DNA of 64,000 nucleotides from Salinarimonadaceae bacterium. Its GTDB lineage: Bacteria > Pseudomonadota > Alphaproteobacteria > Rhizobiales > Beijerinckiaceae. A program made the translations under genes and the position numbers. The notes beneath the pieces are model-generated. The model saw nothing but the letters and a program-made list of their open reading frames with translations, had not been told where the DNA came from and ran no database searches. Shown piece by piece: positions 48,176 through 57,859 of the stretch. How positions within the stretch are numbered: the first letter of the stretch is position 1; every line of letters begins with the position of its first letter. The DNA lies in the NCBI GenBank assembly GCA_007693435.1, contig REDO01000051.1:62001-126000 (forward strand), in the 5' to 3' direction.

Positions 48176-50872
48176 ATGAACGATCAGACCCAACAGCCGG
48201 ATCGGCCGATATGGGCCGAGACGGTCGACGAAGCGCTCGCGCTCACGGGCAGCGGCCGGCGCGGACTTGACGATGCCGAGGCCAAGCGCAGGCTCGCCGC
48301 GGACGGCCCCAACAAGCTGCCCGAGCCGCCGCGACGCACGGCGTTGCAGCGGCTCCTCGCCCAGTTCAACAATCTCCTGATCCTCGTTCTCATCGGAGCG
48401 GCGGGGATCACGGCGCTTCTGGGCCACTATATCGACACGGTCGTCATTCTGGCCGTCGTCGTCGTCAACACGCTGATCGGCTTCGTGCAGGAGGGCAAGG
48501 CGGAGGAGGCGCTGGAGGCGCTTCGGGGGATGCTCGCCCCGCGCGCGGTGGTCTCTCGCGGCGGAAAGAAACACGAGATCTCCGCCGAGAATCTGGTCAA
48601 GGGCGACCTTGTTCATCTGGAGGCCGGCGACAAGGTGCCCGCCGACCTGCGGCTGATCTCGGCCTCGAGCCTCTCCGCCGAGGAGGCGATCCTGACCGGC
48701 GAGTCGGTGCCCACCCGCAAGCAGACCGAGCCTGTCGAGGACGACGCGGTGCTGGGCGACCGCCGCTCGATGGTCTATTCGGGCACGATGATCGCGAGGG
48801 GCGCCGCGACGGGCGTCGTCGTCGCGACAGGCGCCGAAACCGAGATCGGGCGCATCAGCGGCATGCTGGCGAGCGTCGAGCAGCTGACGACGCCGCTCAT
48901 CGAGCAGATGGGCGTCTTCGCGCGCTATCTCACGGCCGTCATCATCGCCCTGTCCACGATCATCCTGTTCTGGGGCGTCGTCCTGCGCGGGGAGGATTTC
49001 GCCGAGACCTTCATGATCGTGGTCGGCCTGACGGTCGCGGCGATCCCCGAGGGCCTGCCGGCGGTGTTGACGGTGACGCTCGCCATCGGCGTTCAGATCA
49101 TGGCGCGGCGCAACGCCATCGTGCGCCGCCTGCCGACAATCGAGACGCTCGGCTCCGTCTCCGTCATCTGCTCGGACAAGACCGGGACGCTCACGCGCAA
49201 CGAGATGATGGTCACGACGCTCGTGACCGCCGATGGGGCTTTCGAGGTTTCGGGAACCGGCTACGCGCCCGAGGGCGCGATCGCCCGCGACGGCGAACCC
49301 GTCGATCCGGAATCGACGCCGGCGCTCTCGCAGCTCGCGCGGATCGCGGCCTTGTGCAACACCGCCGCCCTGCACGAGGGCGAGCACGGCTGGAGGGTCG
49401 AGGGCGATCCCATGGAGGGCGCGCTACTGGCGCTCGCCGCCAAGCTCGGCTTCGGGCACGAGAACCGCGAGGAGCCGACGGCGTCGATCCCGTTCGACGC
49501 CGAATACCGCTACATGGCGACCCTGCACGGGGATGACGGCGACACGACCGTCGCGCTCGTCAAGGGCGCGCCCGAGCGGATTCTGGACATGTGCTCGGAG
49601 GAGCTCGCATCCGACGGGCGCCGTCCGCTCGATCGCGCGCGCTGGGCGGGAGAAGCCGAGCGCGTCGCCGGCGACGGTCAGCGCGTTCTCGCTCTCGCCA
49701 TGAAGAGCCACGGGGGCGCTTCGATCGACCACGACGACATTGCGCAAGATCTCGTCCTCGTCGGCTTCGTCGGGCTGATCGACCCGCCGCGCGCCGAAGC
49801 CGTGGCAGCCGTGGCGGATTGCCGGAGCGCCGGCATCACCGTGAAGATGATCACCGGCGACCACGCCGGCACCGCCGCCGCGATCGGGCGCCAGATCGGG
49901 CTCGAGCGGACGGAGAAGGTGCTCACGGGCGCCGAAATCGAAGCGCTCGACGACGCGGCGCTGAGCCGCGCGGTGCTTGAGACCGACATCTTCGCCCGCA
50001 CCAGTCCCGAGCACAAATTGCGCCTCGTCACCGCGCTCCAGAGCCACGACCTCGTCGTCGCGATGACCGGCGACGGCGTGAACGACGCTCCCGCGCTCAA
50101 GCGCGCGGATGCGGGCATCGCCATGGGCCGCAAAGGCAGCGAGGCGACCCGAGAGGCGGCCGATCTCGTCCTGACCGACGACAACTTCGCTTCGATCGCC
50201 GAGGCGGTGCGCCGGGGCCGCACGGTCTACGCCAATCTCAAGAAGGTCATCACCTTCCTGCTGCCGGTGAATGGCGGCGAGTCGCTCAGCCTGATCATCG
50301 CGATCATGTTCGGGCTGCTTTTGCCGATCACGCCGGCGCAGATCCTTTGGGTCAACATGGTCAGTTCGGCCGCGCTGGCCATGTCGCTCGCGTTCGAGGC
50401 GCCGGAGCGCGACATCATGCGCCAGCCGCCGCGCGACCGTTCCGCGCCGATCCTGTCACGGTTCCTCGTCTGGCGCGTGGCGCTTGTCTCGGTCCTCTTT
50501 TCCATCGGCGTGTTCGGGCAGTTCAAGCTGGCGAGCGCGATGGGCGAGGATGTCGAGACCGCGCGGACCATGGCGCTCAACACGCTCGTGGCGATGGAGA
50601 TCTTCTATCTCTTCTCGGTGCGCTACCTGCGCGCCGCCTCGATCACCTGGGAGGGCGTGAAAGGCACGCAGCCCGTGCTGATCGCCGTCGGCCTCGTGGC
50701 GTTTCTCCAGGTTGTCTTCACCTACGCGCCCTTCATGCAATTTCTCTTCGAGACGAGGCCGCTCACGCTGCTCCAGCTCGCGCAATGCGCGGCGCCCGGA
50801 ATCCTGCTGCTCGTCATCCTCGAAATGGAGAAGAAAGTCGTCAACCACCTCGAAATCGCGAAGGCTCGCTGA
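48176..50872 (+). CDS. P-type cation-transporting ATPase
   Basis: An 898-residue P2-type ATPase. Residues 1-65 are the cation-ATPase N-terminal domain. The TGES motif (TGESVPTRKQT) sits in the actuator domain, PEGLPAVL in TM4, and the phosphorylated Asp 334 in CSDKTGTLT. KGAPERIL binds nucleotide, and MTGDGVNDAPAL closes the hinge. About ten transmembrane segments. The overall pattern resembles PMR1/Ca2+- or Mg2+-type pumps; the ion is not decided. Nine bp separate it from the SDR gene. Confidence 0.92.
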   Translation: MNDQTQQPDRPIWAETVDEALALTGSGRRGLDDAEAKRRLAADGPNKLPEPPRRTALQRLLAQFNNLLILVLIGAAGITALLGHYIDTVVILAVVVVNTLIGFVQEGKAEEALEALRGMLAPRAVVSRGGKKHEISAENLVKGDLVHLEAGDKVPADLRLISASSLSAEEAILTGESVPTRKQTEPVEDDAVLGDRRSMVYSGTMIARGAATGVVVATGAETEIGRISGMLASVEQLTTPLIEQMGVFARYLTAVIIALSTIILFWGVVLRGEDFAETFMIVVGLTVAAIPEGLPAVLTVTLAIGVQIMARRNAIVRRLPTIETLGSVSVICSDKTGTLTRNEMMVTTLVTADGAFEVSGTGYAPEGAIARDGEPVDPESTPALSQLARIAALCNTAALHEGEHGWRVEGDPMEGALLALAAKLGFGHENREEPTASIPFDAEYRYMATLHGDDGDTTVALVKGAPERILDMCSEELASDGRRPLDRARWAGEAERVAGDGQRVLALAMKSHGGASIDHDDIAQDLVLVGFVGLIDPPRAEAVAAVADCRSAGITVKMITGDHAGTAAAIGRQIGLERTEKVLTGAEIEALDDAALSRAVLETDIFARTSPEHKLRLVTALQSHDLVVAMTGDGVNDAPALKRADAGIAMGRKGSEATREAADLVLTDDNFASIAEAVRRGRTVYANLKKVITFLLPVNGGESLSLIIAIMFGLLLPITPAQILWVNMVSSAALAMSLAFEAPERDIMRQPPRDRSAPILSRFLVWRVALVSVLFSIGVFGQFKLASAMGEDVETARTMALNTLVAMEIFYLFSVRYLRAASITWEGVKGTQPVLIAVGLVAFLQVVFTYAPFMQFLFETRPLTLLQLAQCAAPGILLLVILEMEKKVVNHLEIAKAR

Positions 50873-50953
50873 CAGGCGCGGTTCGAGCGTCTCGCCTTGT
50901 GTCGGGCGTCCCCTCCGCGCAATCTCGTCGCGTTTCGCGAGTAGGGAGCGGAG

Positions 50954-51163
50954 ATGGCGGGGGCCTCCTCCTTGGCTGATCATGAGAAGTCCGGCGGAGG
51001 GCCGGGTGGGGGCGTTGTCTATCGCTCGCGCTTCATCCGCTTCTTCGAAGTCGCCTCGCTCGAAGACACCCGCAAAGTGCCCGGCGCGTCCCTCGAGCTC
51101 AAGGCGCGCGACAGTCGCCGCTTCCTGATCGCGCAGGAGGCGCGCGCGCAATCCGGCTCATGA
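50954..51163 (+). CDS. small hypothetical protein
   Basis: A 69-residue, charged protein (YRSRFIRFFEVASLEDTRKV then ELKARDSRRFLIAQEAR) without membrane segments. GGAGCGGAG immediately precedes the ATG. No recognised family. The reading frame is short and isolated after the P-type ATPase, so confidence is moderate. Confidence 0.4.
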   Translation: MAGASSLADHEKSGGGPGGGVVYRSRFIRFFEVASLEDTRKVPGASLELKARDSRRFLIAQEARAQSGS

Positions 51164-51188
51164 GTTCTGATTTCTGCTGAGTCTGCCG

Positions 51189-51275
51189 ATGGCTGGTGGC
51201 ACGCTCTGGTTCGTATTTGCGGGAGTGACGTCCGTCCTTGTCGCCTGCCGCCGTCTGCGTCCGGCGCGGGAGTGA
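51189..51275 (+). CDS. possible 28-residue single-helix membrane peptide
   Basis: ATG 51189 to TGA 51273-51275 encodes MAGGTLWFVFAGVTSVLVAC followed by a basic tail RRLRPARE, the shape of a one-span small membrane protein. There is no good ribosome site. Could be chance; listed because small hydrophobic peptides are easily missed. Confidence 0.2.
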   Translation: MAGGTLWFVFAGVTSVLVACRRLRPARE

Positions 51276-51437
51276 GCCTTGCTCGCTTCACGGGGTGACC
51301 GTGATTCGGGATATGCTATTCCGGCATTCGTGACATTCATGATCGGGGAGGCGGGGCCAAATGCCGCGTTTCGCAATAATGCAGCGGGCCGGCGCCCGGA
51401 TCGCCGCCGGCAGTCGCCGAGGGGTGTGAACGATCTG

Positions 51438-53258
51438 ATGTCCCAGTTCACCCTTGTTCTCATGCTTCTCGGCGCGGCGATCCTCATGTTCGCGCTCAAC
51501 CGCCCGCGCATGGACGTCGTTGCGATCATCATGATGGTCGCGCTCCCGATGACCGGCGCCGTCACGATGGGCGAGACCCTGATGGGCTTCGCGGACCCCA
51601 ACATCATTCTGATCGCCGCGTTGTTCGTGATTGGCGAGGGTTTGGTGCGGACCGGAGTGGCGCAGCGGCTCGGAGACTGGCTTACTGCGCGCGCGGGAGC
51701 GAGCGAAGCGCGGCTGATTTTCCTGCTGATGCTGATCGTCGCCGGTATGGGTTCGTTCATGTCCTCGACGGGGGTCGTGGCGATCTTCATTCCGATCGTC
51801 CTTCGCATCGCGTTCAAGATGCGCATCCCGGCCGGACGGCTCATGATGCCGCTCTCGATGGCGGCGCTGATCAGCGGCATGATGACGCTTGTGGCAACGG
51901 CTCCGAACCTCGTCGTCCACGCCGAACTGATCCGACAGGGCCACGAGGGCTTCGGCTTTTTCAGCTTCACGCCCTTCGGCGTTCCGATCCTGGCGCTCGC
52001 GATCCTCTACGTGCTCTTCGCGCGACGCTTCCTCGCGCCCGGCGCCGCCGCCGCTCCCCCGGCGCGCGCCTCACTCGCCCAGTGGGCGGAGGAATACGAC
52101 CTTGCGGGCCGGGAGAAGCGACTTCGCGTCGCGCCGGATTCGCCCTTCGTCGGCCGCAGGCTCGACTCTTTGGACCTACGCGCCAGCGCAGGCGTCAACA
52201 TCGTCGCGATCGAACGCTTCGGTCGGTTCGGGCGCAAGCTCCTGCAGCCGAAGGCGACGACGGCGCTCGAGGCGAACGACGCGCTGCTGCTCGACATTCT
52301 GTCCGACAGTCTCGACATTCAGGCATTCGCCCGCGCCAACGGGCTGATCGAAATTCCGGGTTCGAAGGGCTGGTTCGCTGACGCCTCGCAGGAAATCGGC
52401 ATGGCGCAGATCATTGTGCCGCCGACCTCGCGCCTGCTGGGCCAGACCCTGACGAGCGCGCGTTTCCGCACCGTCTATGATCTCGCCGTCATCGGCATGA
52501 AGCACGGCTCGAAAGCCGTGCCACAGGGTGTGATACACGAGCCGCTGCGCGCCGGAGACACGCTGCTCGCGGTCGGCCCCTGGCGCGCCATCCGGCGTCT
52601 CGCCGACGAGAGACGCGATCTCGTTCTGCTCGATCTGCCGGCTGAATCGGACGAAGCTGCGCCCGCCGGCAGACGCGCCCCGCTGGCGATCGCCGTTGTC
52701 GCGCTCGTCATCGGGCTGATGGTGACCGGCGCCGTTCCCAATGTGCAGGCTGCTCTGATCGGCTGCCTTCTGCTTGGCCTGTTCCGCTGCATCGACATGG
52801 CGGGCGCCTACCGGTCCATTCATTGGCAGAGCCTCGTCCTGATCGTCGGAATGCTGCCGTTCTCGCTCGCGCTCCAGCGCACGGGCGGAGTCGATCTGGC
52901 TGCGGGAGCGCTTCTCGACCTGGTCGGGGTCGCCGAGCCGCGCTTCGTGCTCGCGGCCATCTTCGCAGCGACGGCGTTGCTCGGCATGTTCATTTCGAAC
53001 ACCGCGACCGCCGTTCTCATGGCGCCGGTCGCTCTGGCCGTCGCGAGCGCATTGGGCGCCTCGCCCTATCCTTTTGCGTTGACCGTCGCGCTGGCGGCCT
53101 CGACGGCCTTCATGACGCCCGTGTCCTCGCCGGTGAACACGCTGGTCGTCGGCCCGGGAGACTATCGCTTCTTCGATTTCGTAAGAATCGGGACGCCCTT
53201 CGCGTTCGTCGCGATGCTCACGACGGTGATCCTCGTGCCGATCCTTCTGCCGTTCTGA
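51438..53258 (+). CDS. SLC13-family permease with two RCK_C (TrkA_C) domains
   Basis: A 606-residue inner-membrane protein. The first half has about six hydrophobic segments with GSFMSSTGVVAIFIPIVLRI; the central soluble region (about 205-410) holds two RCK_C/TrkA_C-type domains (GREKRLRVAPDSPFVGRRL; PPTSRLLGQTLTSARFRTVY), and a second membrane part carries FISNTATAVLMAPVALAVAS and FMTPVSSPVNTLVVGPGDYR, as in CitT/ArsB-like ion transporters. It probably moves dicarboxylates or sulfate. ATG 51438 is the best start; GTG 51426 is an alternative. Confidence 0.85.
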   Translation: MSQFTLVLMLLGAAILMFALNRPRMDVVAIIMMVALPMTGAVTMGETLMGFADPNIILIAALFVIGEGLVRTGVAQRLGDWLTARAGASEARLIFLLMLIVAGMGSFMSSTGVVAIFIPIVLRIAFKMRIPAGRLMMPLSMAALISGMMTLVATAPNLVVHAELIRQGHEGFGFFSFTPFGVPILALAILYVLFARRFLAPGAAAAPPARASLAQWAEEYDLAGREKRLRVAPDSPFVGRRLDSLDLRASAGVNIVAIERFGRFGRKLLQPKATTALEANDALLLDILSDSLDIQAFARANGLIEIPGSKGWFADASQEIGMAQIIVPPTSRLLGQTLTSARFRTVYDLAVIGMKHGSKAVPQGVIHEPLRAGDTLLAVGPWRAIRRLADERRDLVLLDLPAESDEAAPAGRRAPLAIAVVALVIGLMVTGAVPNVQAALIGCLLLGLFRCIDMAGAYRSIHWQSLVLIVGMLPFSLALQRTGGVDLAAGALLDLVGVAEPRFVLAAIFAATALLGMFISNTATAVLMAPVALAVASALGASPYPFALTVALAASTAFMTPVSSPVNTLVVGPGDYRFFDFVRIGTPFAFVAMLTTVILVPILLPF

Positions 53259-53481
53259 ACGAGGCCGGGATTGCAGGCTTCCAGTTCGCGCGATGTTAGG
53301 CTCCGCGCCTCATGCCGATCGCCGATCGGTGGATGCGCATGTCGTCCAGGAATGGCGCAACCGGTCGAATTCGTATTGACTGGCGTACCGAAACCAGATT
53401 GCGGCATATGAGAAGCTTGTTTGGTTCACGCTGCGCCGGTCGATCAAGCCGTCGGCGCTTCGCGACGTCAAAGGATACCTC

Positions 53482-53835
53482 ATGACATCGGAGACCCCCG
53501 CGCCGCCCGAAACCTGCCAGACGATGGCCGAACTCCGCGCACAGATCGACCGCGTGGACGCCGAGATCCTGAACCTGCTCGCACAGCGTGTCGGCTACAT
53601 CGATCAAGCCATCGTGCTCAAGACTCGCGAAAACCTCCCCGCACTCATCGAGGATCGTGTCGCTCAGGTGATCGCGAACGTTCGCAAGGGGGCGGGCGAG
53701 CGCGGGCTCGACCCGGGTCTCGCCGAGCGCGTCTGGACCGAGCTGGTCGCATGGGCGATCGCCCATGAGGATAAAGCGCTTAGTCGCCGACCGGAGACTG
53801 GCAAGCCTGCGACGCCTCGCGGCGAAGGGCGCTAG
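53482..53835 (+). CDS. chorismate mutase family protein
   Basis: A 117-residue AroQ-type protein. The helix motif LRAQIDRVDAEILNLLAQR (about 18-36) and the following helix with IVLKTR, then the third helix RVWTELVAWAIAHEDKA, resemble free-standing chorismate mutase or isochorismate-pyruvate lyase-like (PchB) proteins. It could act in aromatic amino acid or siderophore-precursor metabolism; no neighbour decides this. AAGGA precedes the ATG. Its stop overlaps the end of the ABC ATPase gene by 4 bp. Confidence 0.8.
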   Translation: MTSETPAPPETCQTMAELRAQIDRVDAEILNLLAQRVGYIDQAIVLKTRENLPALIEDRVAQVIANVRKGAGERGLDPGLAERVWTELVAWAIAHEDKALSRRPETGKPATPRGEGR

Positions 53836-54833
53836 ATGCGGCCTTCCTCGACGGCGTGACAGGCGACGCCCTCCACCAGCCGCGGGATCTCGCGCCTGCA
53901 TCGCTCGTTCATGAAGGGGCAGCGCGGATGGAAGGCGCAGCCCGGAGGCGGGTCAATGGGCGAGGGGATCTCGCCCTCGACGCGCTTGCGGGGGCGACCG
54001 GTCATCTCGATGTCGGGCACCGCGTCGAGGAGCATGCGCGTATAGGGATGGCGCGGCGTCTCGAAGAGAGCTTTCGCCTTGTTCACCTCGGCGAGACGGC
54101 CGAGATAGAGCACGCCGATCTCGTCCGCCATGTGCCGCACCACCTGCAGATTGTGCGAAATGAAGACGTAGGTGAGACCGAACTCGCGCTGCAGATCCTT
54201 CATCAGGTTGAGTATCTGCGCCTGCACCGAGACATCGAGCGCCGATGTCGGTTCGTCGCAGACGATGAAATCCGGACGCGCCGCGAGCGCGCGGGCGATC
54301 GCGACGCGCTGGCGTTGTCCGCCCGAGAACTGATGGGGAAACTTCACGCCGTCCTCGGCGGACAGGCCGACAAGCGCCAGAAGCTCGCCAACGCGCAGGA
54401 GAGGATCCCGTGCAGGCATGTCGCGCGCGAACACCCGCAGAGGCTCGGCGATGATGTCCGAGACGCGCCAGCGCGGGTTCAGGCTCGCGAGCGGGTCCTG
54501 GAAGATCATCTGGAAGCGCCGGCGCAGCTTGCGCGCTTCGGCGCCCTTCAGCCCCTGTCCGAGCCAGATTCCGTCGAAGACGATGTCGCCTCTGGTCGGT
54601 TCGAGCAGGCCGACGATCAGCCGCGCGATGGTCGATTTGCCCGAACCGCTCTCGCCGACGAGCGCGAAGGTCTTGCCGCGCGCGACGGTGAAGCTCACGT
54701 CGTCGACGGCGTTGACGTAGAGCTTGCCAGCGCCCGAGAGCTTGCGGTTGAGCCAGGGCTGGGAGACGTCGAAGCGACGCGAGAGGCCGCGCACGTCAAG
54801 GAGCGGGCTGCGTTCGGTCTCTGCGTCCGTCAT
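53832..54833 (-). CDS. dipeptide/oligopeptide ABC transporter ATP-binding protein (second)
   Basis: A 333-residue ATPase of the peptide/nickel importer family (DppF/OppF type). Walker A GESGSGKSTIARL, signature QFSGGQRQRVAIARALAARP, Walker B DFIVCDEPTSALD, and the C-terminal Cys-rich CAFHPRCPFMNERC, which is the [4Fe-4S]-like motif of oligopeptide ATPases. Overlaps the DppD-type gene by 4 bp. It couples ATP hydrolysis to peptide import. Confidence 0.92.
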   Translation of the reverse strand: MTDAETERSPLLDVRGLSRRFDVSQPWLNRKLSGAGKLYVNAVDDVSFTVARGKTFALVGESGSGKSTIARLIVGLLEPTRGDIVFDGIWLGQGLKGAEARKLRRRFQMIFQDPLASLNPRWRVSDIIAEPLRVFARDMPARDPLLRVGELLALVGLSAEDGVKFPHQFSGGQRQRVAIARALAARPDFIVCDEPTSALDVSVQAQILNLMKDLQREFGLTYVFISHNLQVVRHMADEIGVLYLGRLAEVNKAKALFETPRHPYTRMLLDAVPDIEMTGRPRKRVEGEIPSPIDPPPGCAFHPRCPFMNERCRREIPRLVEGVACHAVEEGRI

Positions 54834-55825
54834 GCGTGCGCCCTCCCGTCAGAGCGGGGCTCGTCGTAGAGCCAGCAGGCGACTTCGCGCTGGGGGGCGA
54901 CGGCGATGGGTTCGGGCCGCTCGACGCGGCAGCGGTCGAAGACGCGTTCGCAGCGAGGATTGAAGGCGCAGCCCTGCGGGATCGCCGAGAGGCGGGGCAT
55001 CGATCCGGGTATCTGCGTCAGACGTTCCGCGTCGCCGCCGAGCTTCGGGATCGCTCCCATCAGCCCGACCGAATAGGGGTGGCGGGCATCCTTGATGACG
55101 TCACGAACCGGACCGATCTCCACGACGCGACCGGCGTACAATACGGCGACCCGGTTCGCTGTTTCGGCGATGACGCCCATGTCGTGCGTGATCAGCATGA
55201 TGGCGGCCCCGCGATCGGCGCAGATCCGCTTCATCACGTCGATGATTTGCGCCTGAACCGACACGTCGAGCGCGGTCGTCGGCTCGTCGGCGATGACGAG
55301 ATCCGGCTCGGCGCAGAGCGCCAGCGCGATCACGACGCGCTGGCGCATGCCGCCGGAGAACTGGTGCGGGTAGTCGTCTATGCGCCGCTCGGCGTCGGGA
55401 ATGCCCACGTCGTCGAGCAGCCCGATCGCGCGCCGGCGCGCCTCCGCCAACGAGATCGGCAGATGCGTGCGGATCGTCTCCACGATCTGATCGGATATCC
55501 GGTAGAGCGGGTTCAGAGAGGTGAGGGGGTCCTGGAAAATCATGCCGATGCGCCGGCCGCGCACGGTGCGCATGGCGGAGGGCGAAATGCCGTCAATCCG
55601 TTCGCCCTGGAGCCGGATCTCGCCGGCCGCGATCCGCCCCGGCCGCTCTATCAGGCCGATGATGGCCGAGCCCGTCATCGATTTGCCCGCGCCCGATTCT
55701 CCCACCACGCCCAGCACCTCGCCCGGCATGATGTCGAAACTGACGTTGTTCACGGCGGTCAGCACACCCCGGCGCGTCGGAAACTCGACGGTGAGGCCGC
55801 GCACCGAAAGAAGCGGTTCGGTCAT
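54830..55825 (-). CDS. dipeptide/oligopeptide ABC transporter ATP-binding protein (first)
   Basis: A 331-residue DppD/OppD-type ATPase: Walker [15 protein letters not shown], signature [20 protein letters not shown], Walker [14 protein letters not shown], and the terminal Cys motif [15 protein letters not shown]. Begins 9 bp after the permease stop. With its partner it forms the heterodimeric ATPase of the peptide importer. Confidence 0.92.
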   Translation of the reverse strand: MTEPLLSVRGLTVEFPTRRGVLTAVNNVSFDIMPGEVLGVVGESGAGKSMTGSAIIGLIERPGRIAAGEIRLQGERIDGISPSAMRTVRGRRIGMIFQDPLTSLNPLYRISDQIVETIRTHLPISLAEARRRAIGLLDDVGIPDAERRIDDYPHQFSGGMRQRVVIALALCAEPDLVIADEPTTALDVSVQAQIIDVMKRICADRGAAIMLITHDMGVIAETANRVAVLYAGRVVEIGPVRDVIKDARHPYSVGLMGAIPKLGGDAERLTQIPGSMPRLSAIPQGCAFNPRCERVFDRCRVERPEPIAVAPQREVACWLYDEPRSDGRAHA

Positions 55826-55834
55826 TGCTCGTCC

Positions 55835-56806
55835 TCAGCGCAGCTTGGGATTGAGGGCGTCGCGCAGCCAGTCGCCCAGCAGGTTCACGGATAGCGCGAG
55901 CAGGACGAGCGTCACCGCCGGGAAGAAGAGTATCCACCACTCGCCGGAGAACAGGTATTGCTGGCCGATGCGGATCAGCGTGCCCAGCGAAGGCTGCGTC
56001 GGCGGCACGCCGACCCCGAGGAAGGACAGCGTGGCCTCCTCGATGATCGCGAGCGCCAGACCGATCGTGCCGATGACGAGCACCGGCCCCAGCACGTTCG
56101 GCAGGATATGGCGCAGGAGGATGAGCGCCGGATGCACACCCATGATCCGCGCGGCCGCCACGTAGTCCTTCTGCCGCTCCACCATCGTCGCGCCGCGCAC
56201 CGTGCGCGCGAACTGCGCCCAGTTGGAGAGGCCGATGGCGAAGATGAGAACCCAGATCGCCATGCTCTCCTGCTGGCTCGGCGGAATCAGGCCGCGCGCC
56301 ACCCCGAAGATGAGCAGCGCGATCAGGATCGCGGGGAAGCTCAACTGGATATCGGCGATGCGCATGATCACGGCGTCGATCGTGCCGCCGTTATAGCCCG
56401 ACGCGAGCCCCAGCCCGACGCCGAGCGTCATCGCGAAGAGCGTCGCCATAGCGCCGACGAAAAGCGAGACGCGGCTGCCGTACATGATCGTCGAGAATAC
56501 GTCGCGCCCCTGATGGTCGGCGCCCATCAGGAACCAGTTGTCGGAGAACGCCCCCTCGCTCATCGGCGGCGTGAAGCCGTCCATGAGATTGAGCGTCGCC
56601 GGATTGAACGGGTTATAGGGCGCTATCCACGGCGCCAGAAGCGCGACCAGGATCAGCGCCGCCGCCGTGAAAGTCGCAACGATCGTCACCGGCGAGTTGC
56701 GCCAGGAATAGAACATGTCGCTGTCGAGCGCCTGGCGCAGGAGCCCCGGCGGGCGAGGCGGGATCACGGGTTCAATCTGTCTGGTGGTCATTGGATCGTT
56801 CGTCAT
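55835..56806 (-). CDS. dipeptide/oligopeptide ABC transporter permease (DppC type)
   Basis: A 323-residue permease. The OppC N-terminal region has a first helix near 40-65, then MGADHQGRDVFSTIMYGSR (the family's G-T-D-x-x-G-R-D motif), six membrane helices, and the EAA loop RIMGVHPALILLRHILPNV. ATG 56806 overlaps the DppB stop (ATGA). The much longer frame upstream is only the antisense of the neighbouring gene. Confidence 0.92.
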   Translation of the reverse strand: MTNDPMTTRQIEPVIPPRPPGLLRQALDSDMFYSWRNSPVTIVATFTAAALILVALLAPWIAPYNPFNPATLNLMDGFTPPMSEGAFSDNWFLMGADHQGRDVFSTIMYGSRVSLFVGAMATLFAMTLGVGLGLASGYNGGTIDAVIMRIADIQLSFPAILIALLIFGVARGLIPPSQQESMAIWVLIFAIGLSNWAQFARTVRGATMVERQKDYVAAARIMGVHPALILLRHILPNVLGPVLVIGTIGLALAIIEEATLSFLGVGVPPTQPSLGTLIRIGQQYLFSGEWWILFFPAVTLVLLALSVNLLGDWLRDALNPKLR

Positions 56807-57786
56807 TTGCCGGCCGCCCCGCCGTCCACGCGCAGGCGCGGATCGACCGCGAAATAGAGGATGTCGACGATCAGATTGATCACGACGAAGACGAAGGCGA
56901 TGAACATCAGGTAGGCCGCCATCACGGGAACGTCGACGACCTGCACCGAGGTGATGAAGAGCGACCCCACGCCCGGCCACTGGAACACCGTCTCGGTGAC
57001 GATCGCGAAGGCGATGACCGATCCGAGCTGGAGGCCGGTGATGGTGATCACGGGCACGAGCGTGTTGCGCAGCGCGTGGCCGAAATTGATCGCCTTGTCC
57101 GACAGACCGCGCGCCCGGGCGAAGCGGATATACTCCGTGCGCATCACTTCGAGCATCTCGGCGCGCACGAGGCGCATGATCAGCGTGAGCTGGAACAGCG
57201 AGAGCGTGATCGCGGGCAGGATGATGGAGCGCAGCCCGCTTTCGGTCAGAAGCCCTGTTCGCCACCAGCCGAGTTCGACGACCTGGCCACGTCCGAAGGA
57301 GGGAAGCCAGCCGAGCTCCACGGCGAAGATGTAGATCAGTGCGATGCCGATGAGGAAGGTCGGCAGGGACACGCCGACGAGCGAGGCCGCCATGATCGCG
57401 CCCGTGGCGAAACTCCCCTGCCGCAACGCCGTGAAAACGCCGAGCGCCACGCCGCCGATCAGCGCGATCGTCGCCGAGGCGAAAGCGAGCTCGATCGTGG
57501 CCGGAAGCCGGCTCATGATCAGCTCCGAAACCGGTTGCTGGAGCCGGTAGGAAATGCCGAACTGCCCCTGCACGGCGTTGCCGATGAAACGCAGGAACTG
57601 CATGAAGACCGGGTCGTTCAGGCCCAGCCGGTCCCGCATGATCTCCTGCTCTGCGATGCGCGTCTCGACGCCGACCATGCTCGCTATGGGATCGCCGACA
57701 TAGCGGAACATCACAAAGGCGATCAACGCCACGAACAGCATGACGAGCACGGATTGCGCCAGTCGCCGGATGATGAGGGCAAGCAT
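56803..57786 (-). CDS. dipeptide/oligopeptide ABC transporter permease (DppB type)
   Basis: A 327-residue permease with six membrane helices, starting MLALIIRRLAQSVLVMLFVA. Conserved motif RYVGDPIASMVG follows, and the EAA loop reads ARGLSDKAINFGHALRNTLV. It lies 73 bp after the binding-protein gene, separated by a strong hairpin. Confidence 0.92.
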   Translation of the reverse strand: MLALIIRRLAQSVLVMLFVALIAFVMFRYVGDPIASMVGVETRIAEQEIMRDRLGLNDPVFMQFLRFIGNAVQGQFGISYRLQQPVSELIMSRLPATIELAFASATIALIGGVALGVFTALRQGSFATGAIMAASLVGVSLPTFLIGIALIYIFAVELGWLPSFGRGQVVELGWWRTGLLTESGLRSIILPAITLSLFQLTLIMRLVRAEMLEVMRTEYIRFARARGLSDKAINFGHALRNTLVPVITITGLQLGSVIAFAIVTETVFQWPGVGSLFITSVQVVDVPVMAAYLMFIAFVFVVINLIVDILYFAVDPRLRVDGGAAGK

Positions 57787-57810
57787 GCGCCGCTCCGCTC
57801 TTCAAGGCGA

Positions 57811-57843
57811 ACCGCCGCGCCGGGAAGATCCGGGCGCGGCGGT
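57811..57843 (-). promoter_or_regulatory. intercistronic hairpin between binding-protein and permease genes
   Basis: ACCGCCGCGCC (57811-57821) and GGCGCGGCGGT (57833-57843) form a perfect 11-bp stem with an 11-nt loop, in the gap between the substrate-binding gene and the permease gene. In periplasmic-binding-protein operons such stems stabilise the upstream mRNA and reduce expression of downstream genes. No T-run, so not a full terminator. Confidence 0.6.
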
Positions 57844-57859
57844 CGCGGTATTTCGAGGG

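Noticed and set aside
56803-57805. Long joined frame that would fuse DppC with upstream sequence (656 codons)
   Set aside because: The upstream part is the DppB gene read in a wrong frame; the DppC start at 56806 overlaps the DppB stop in the usual way.
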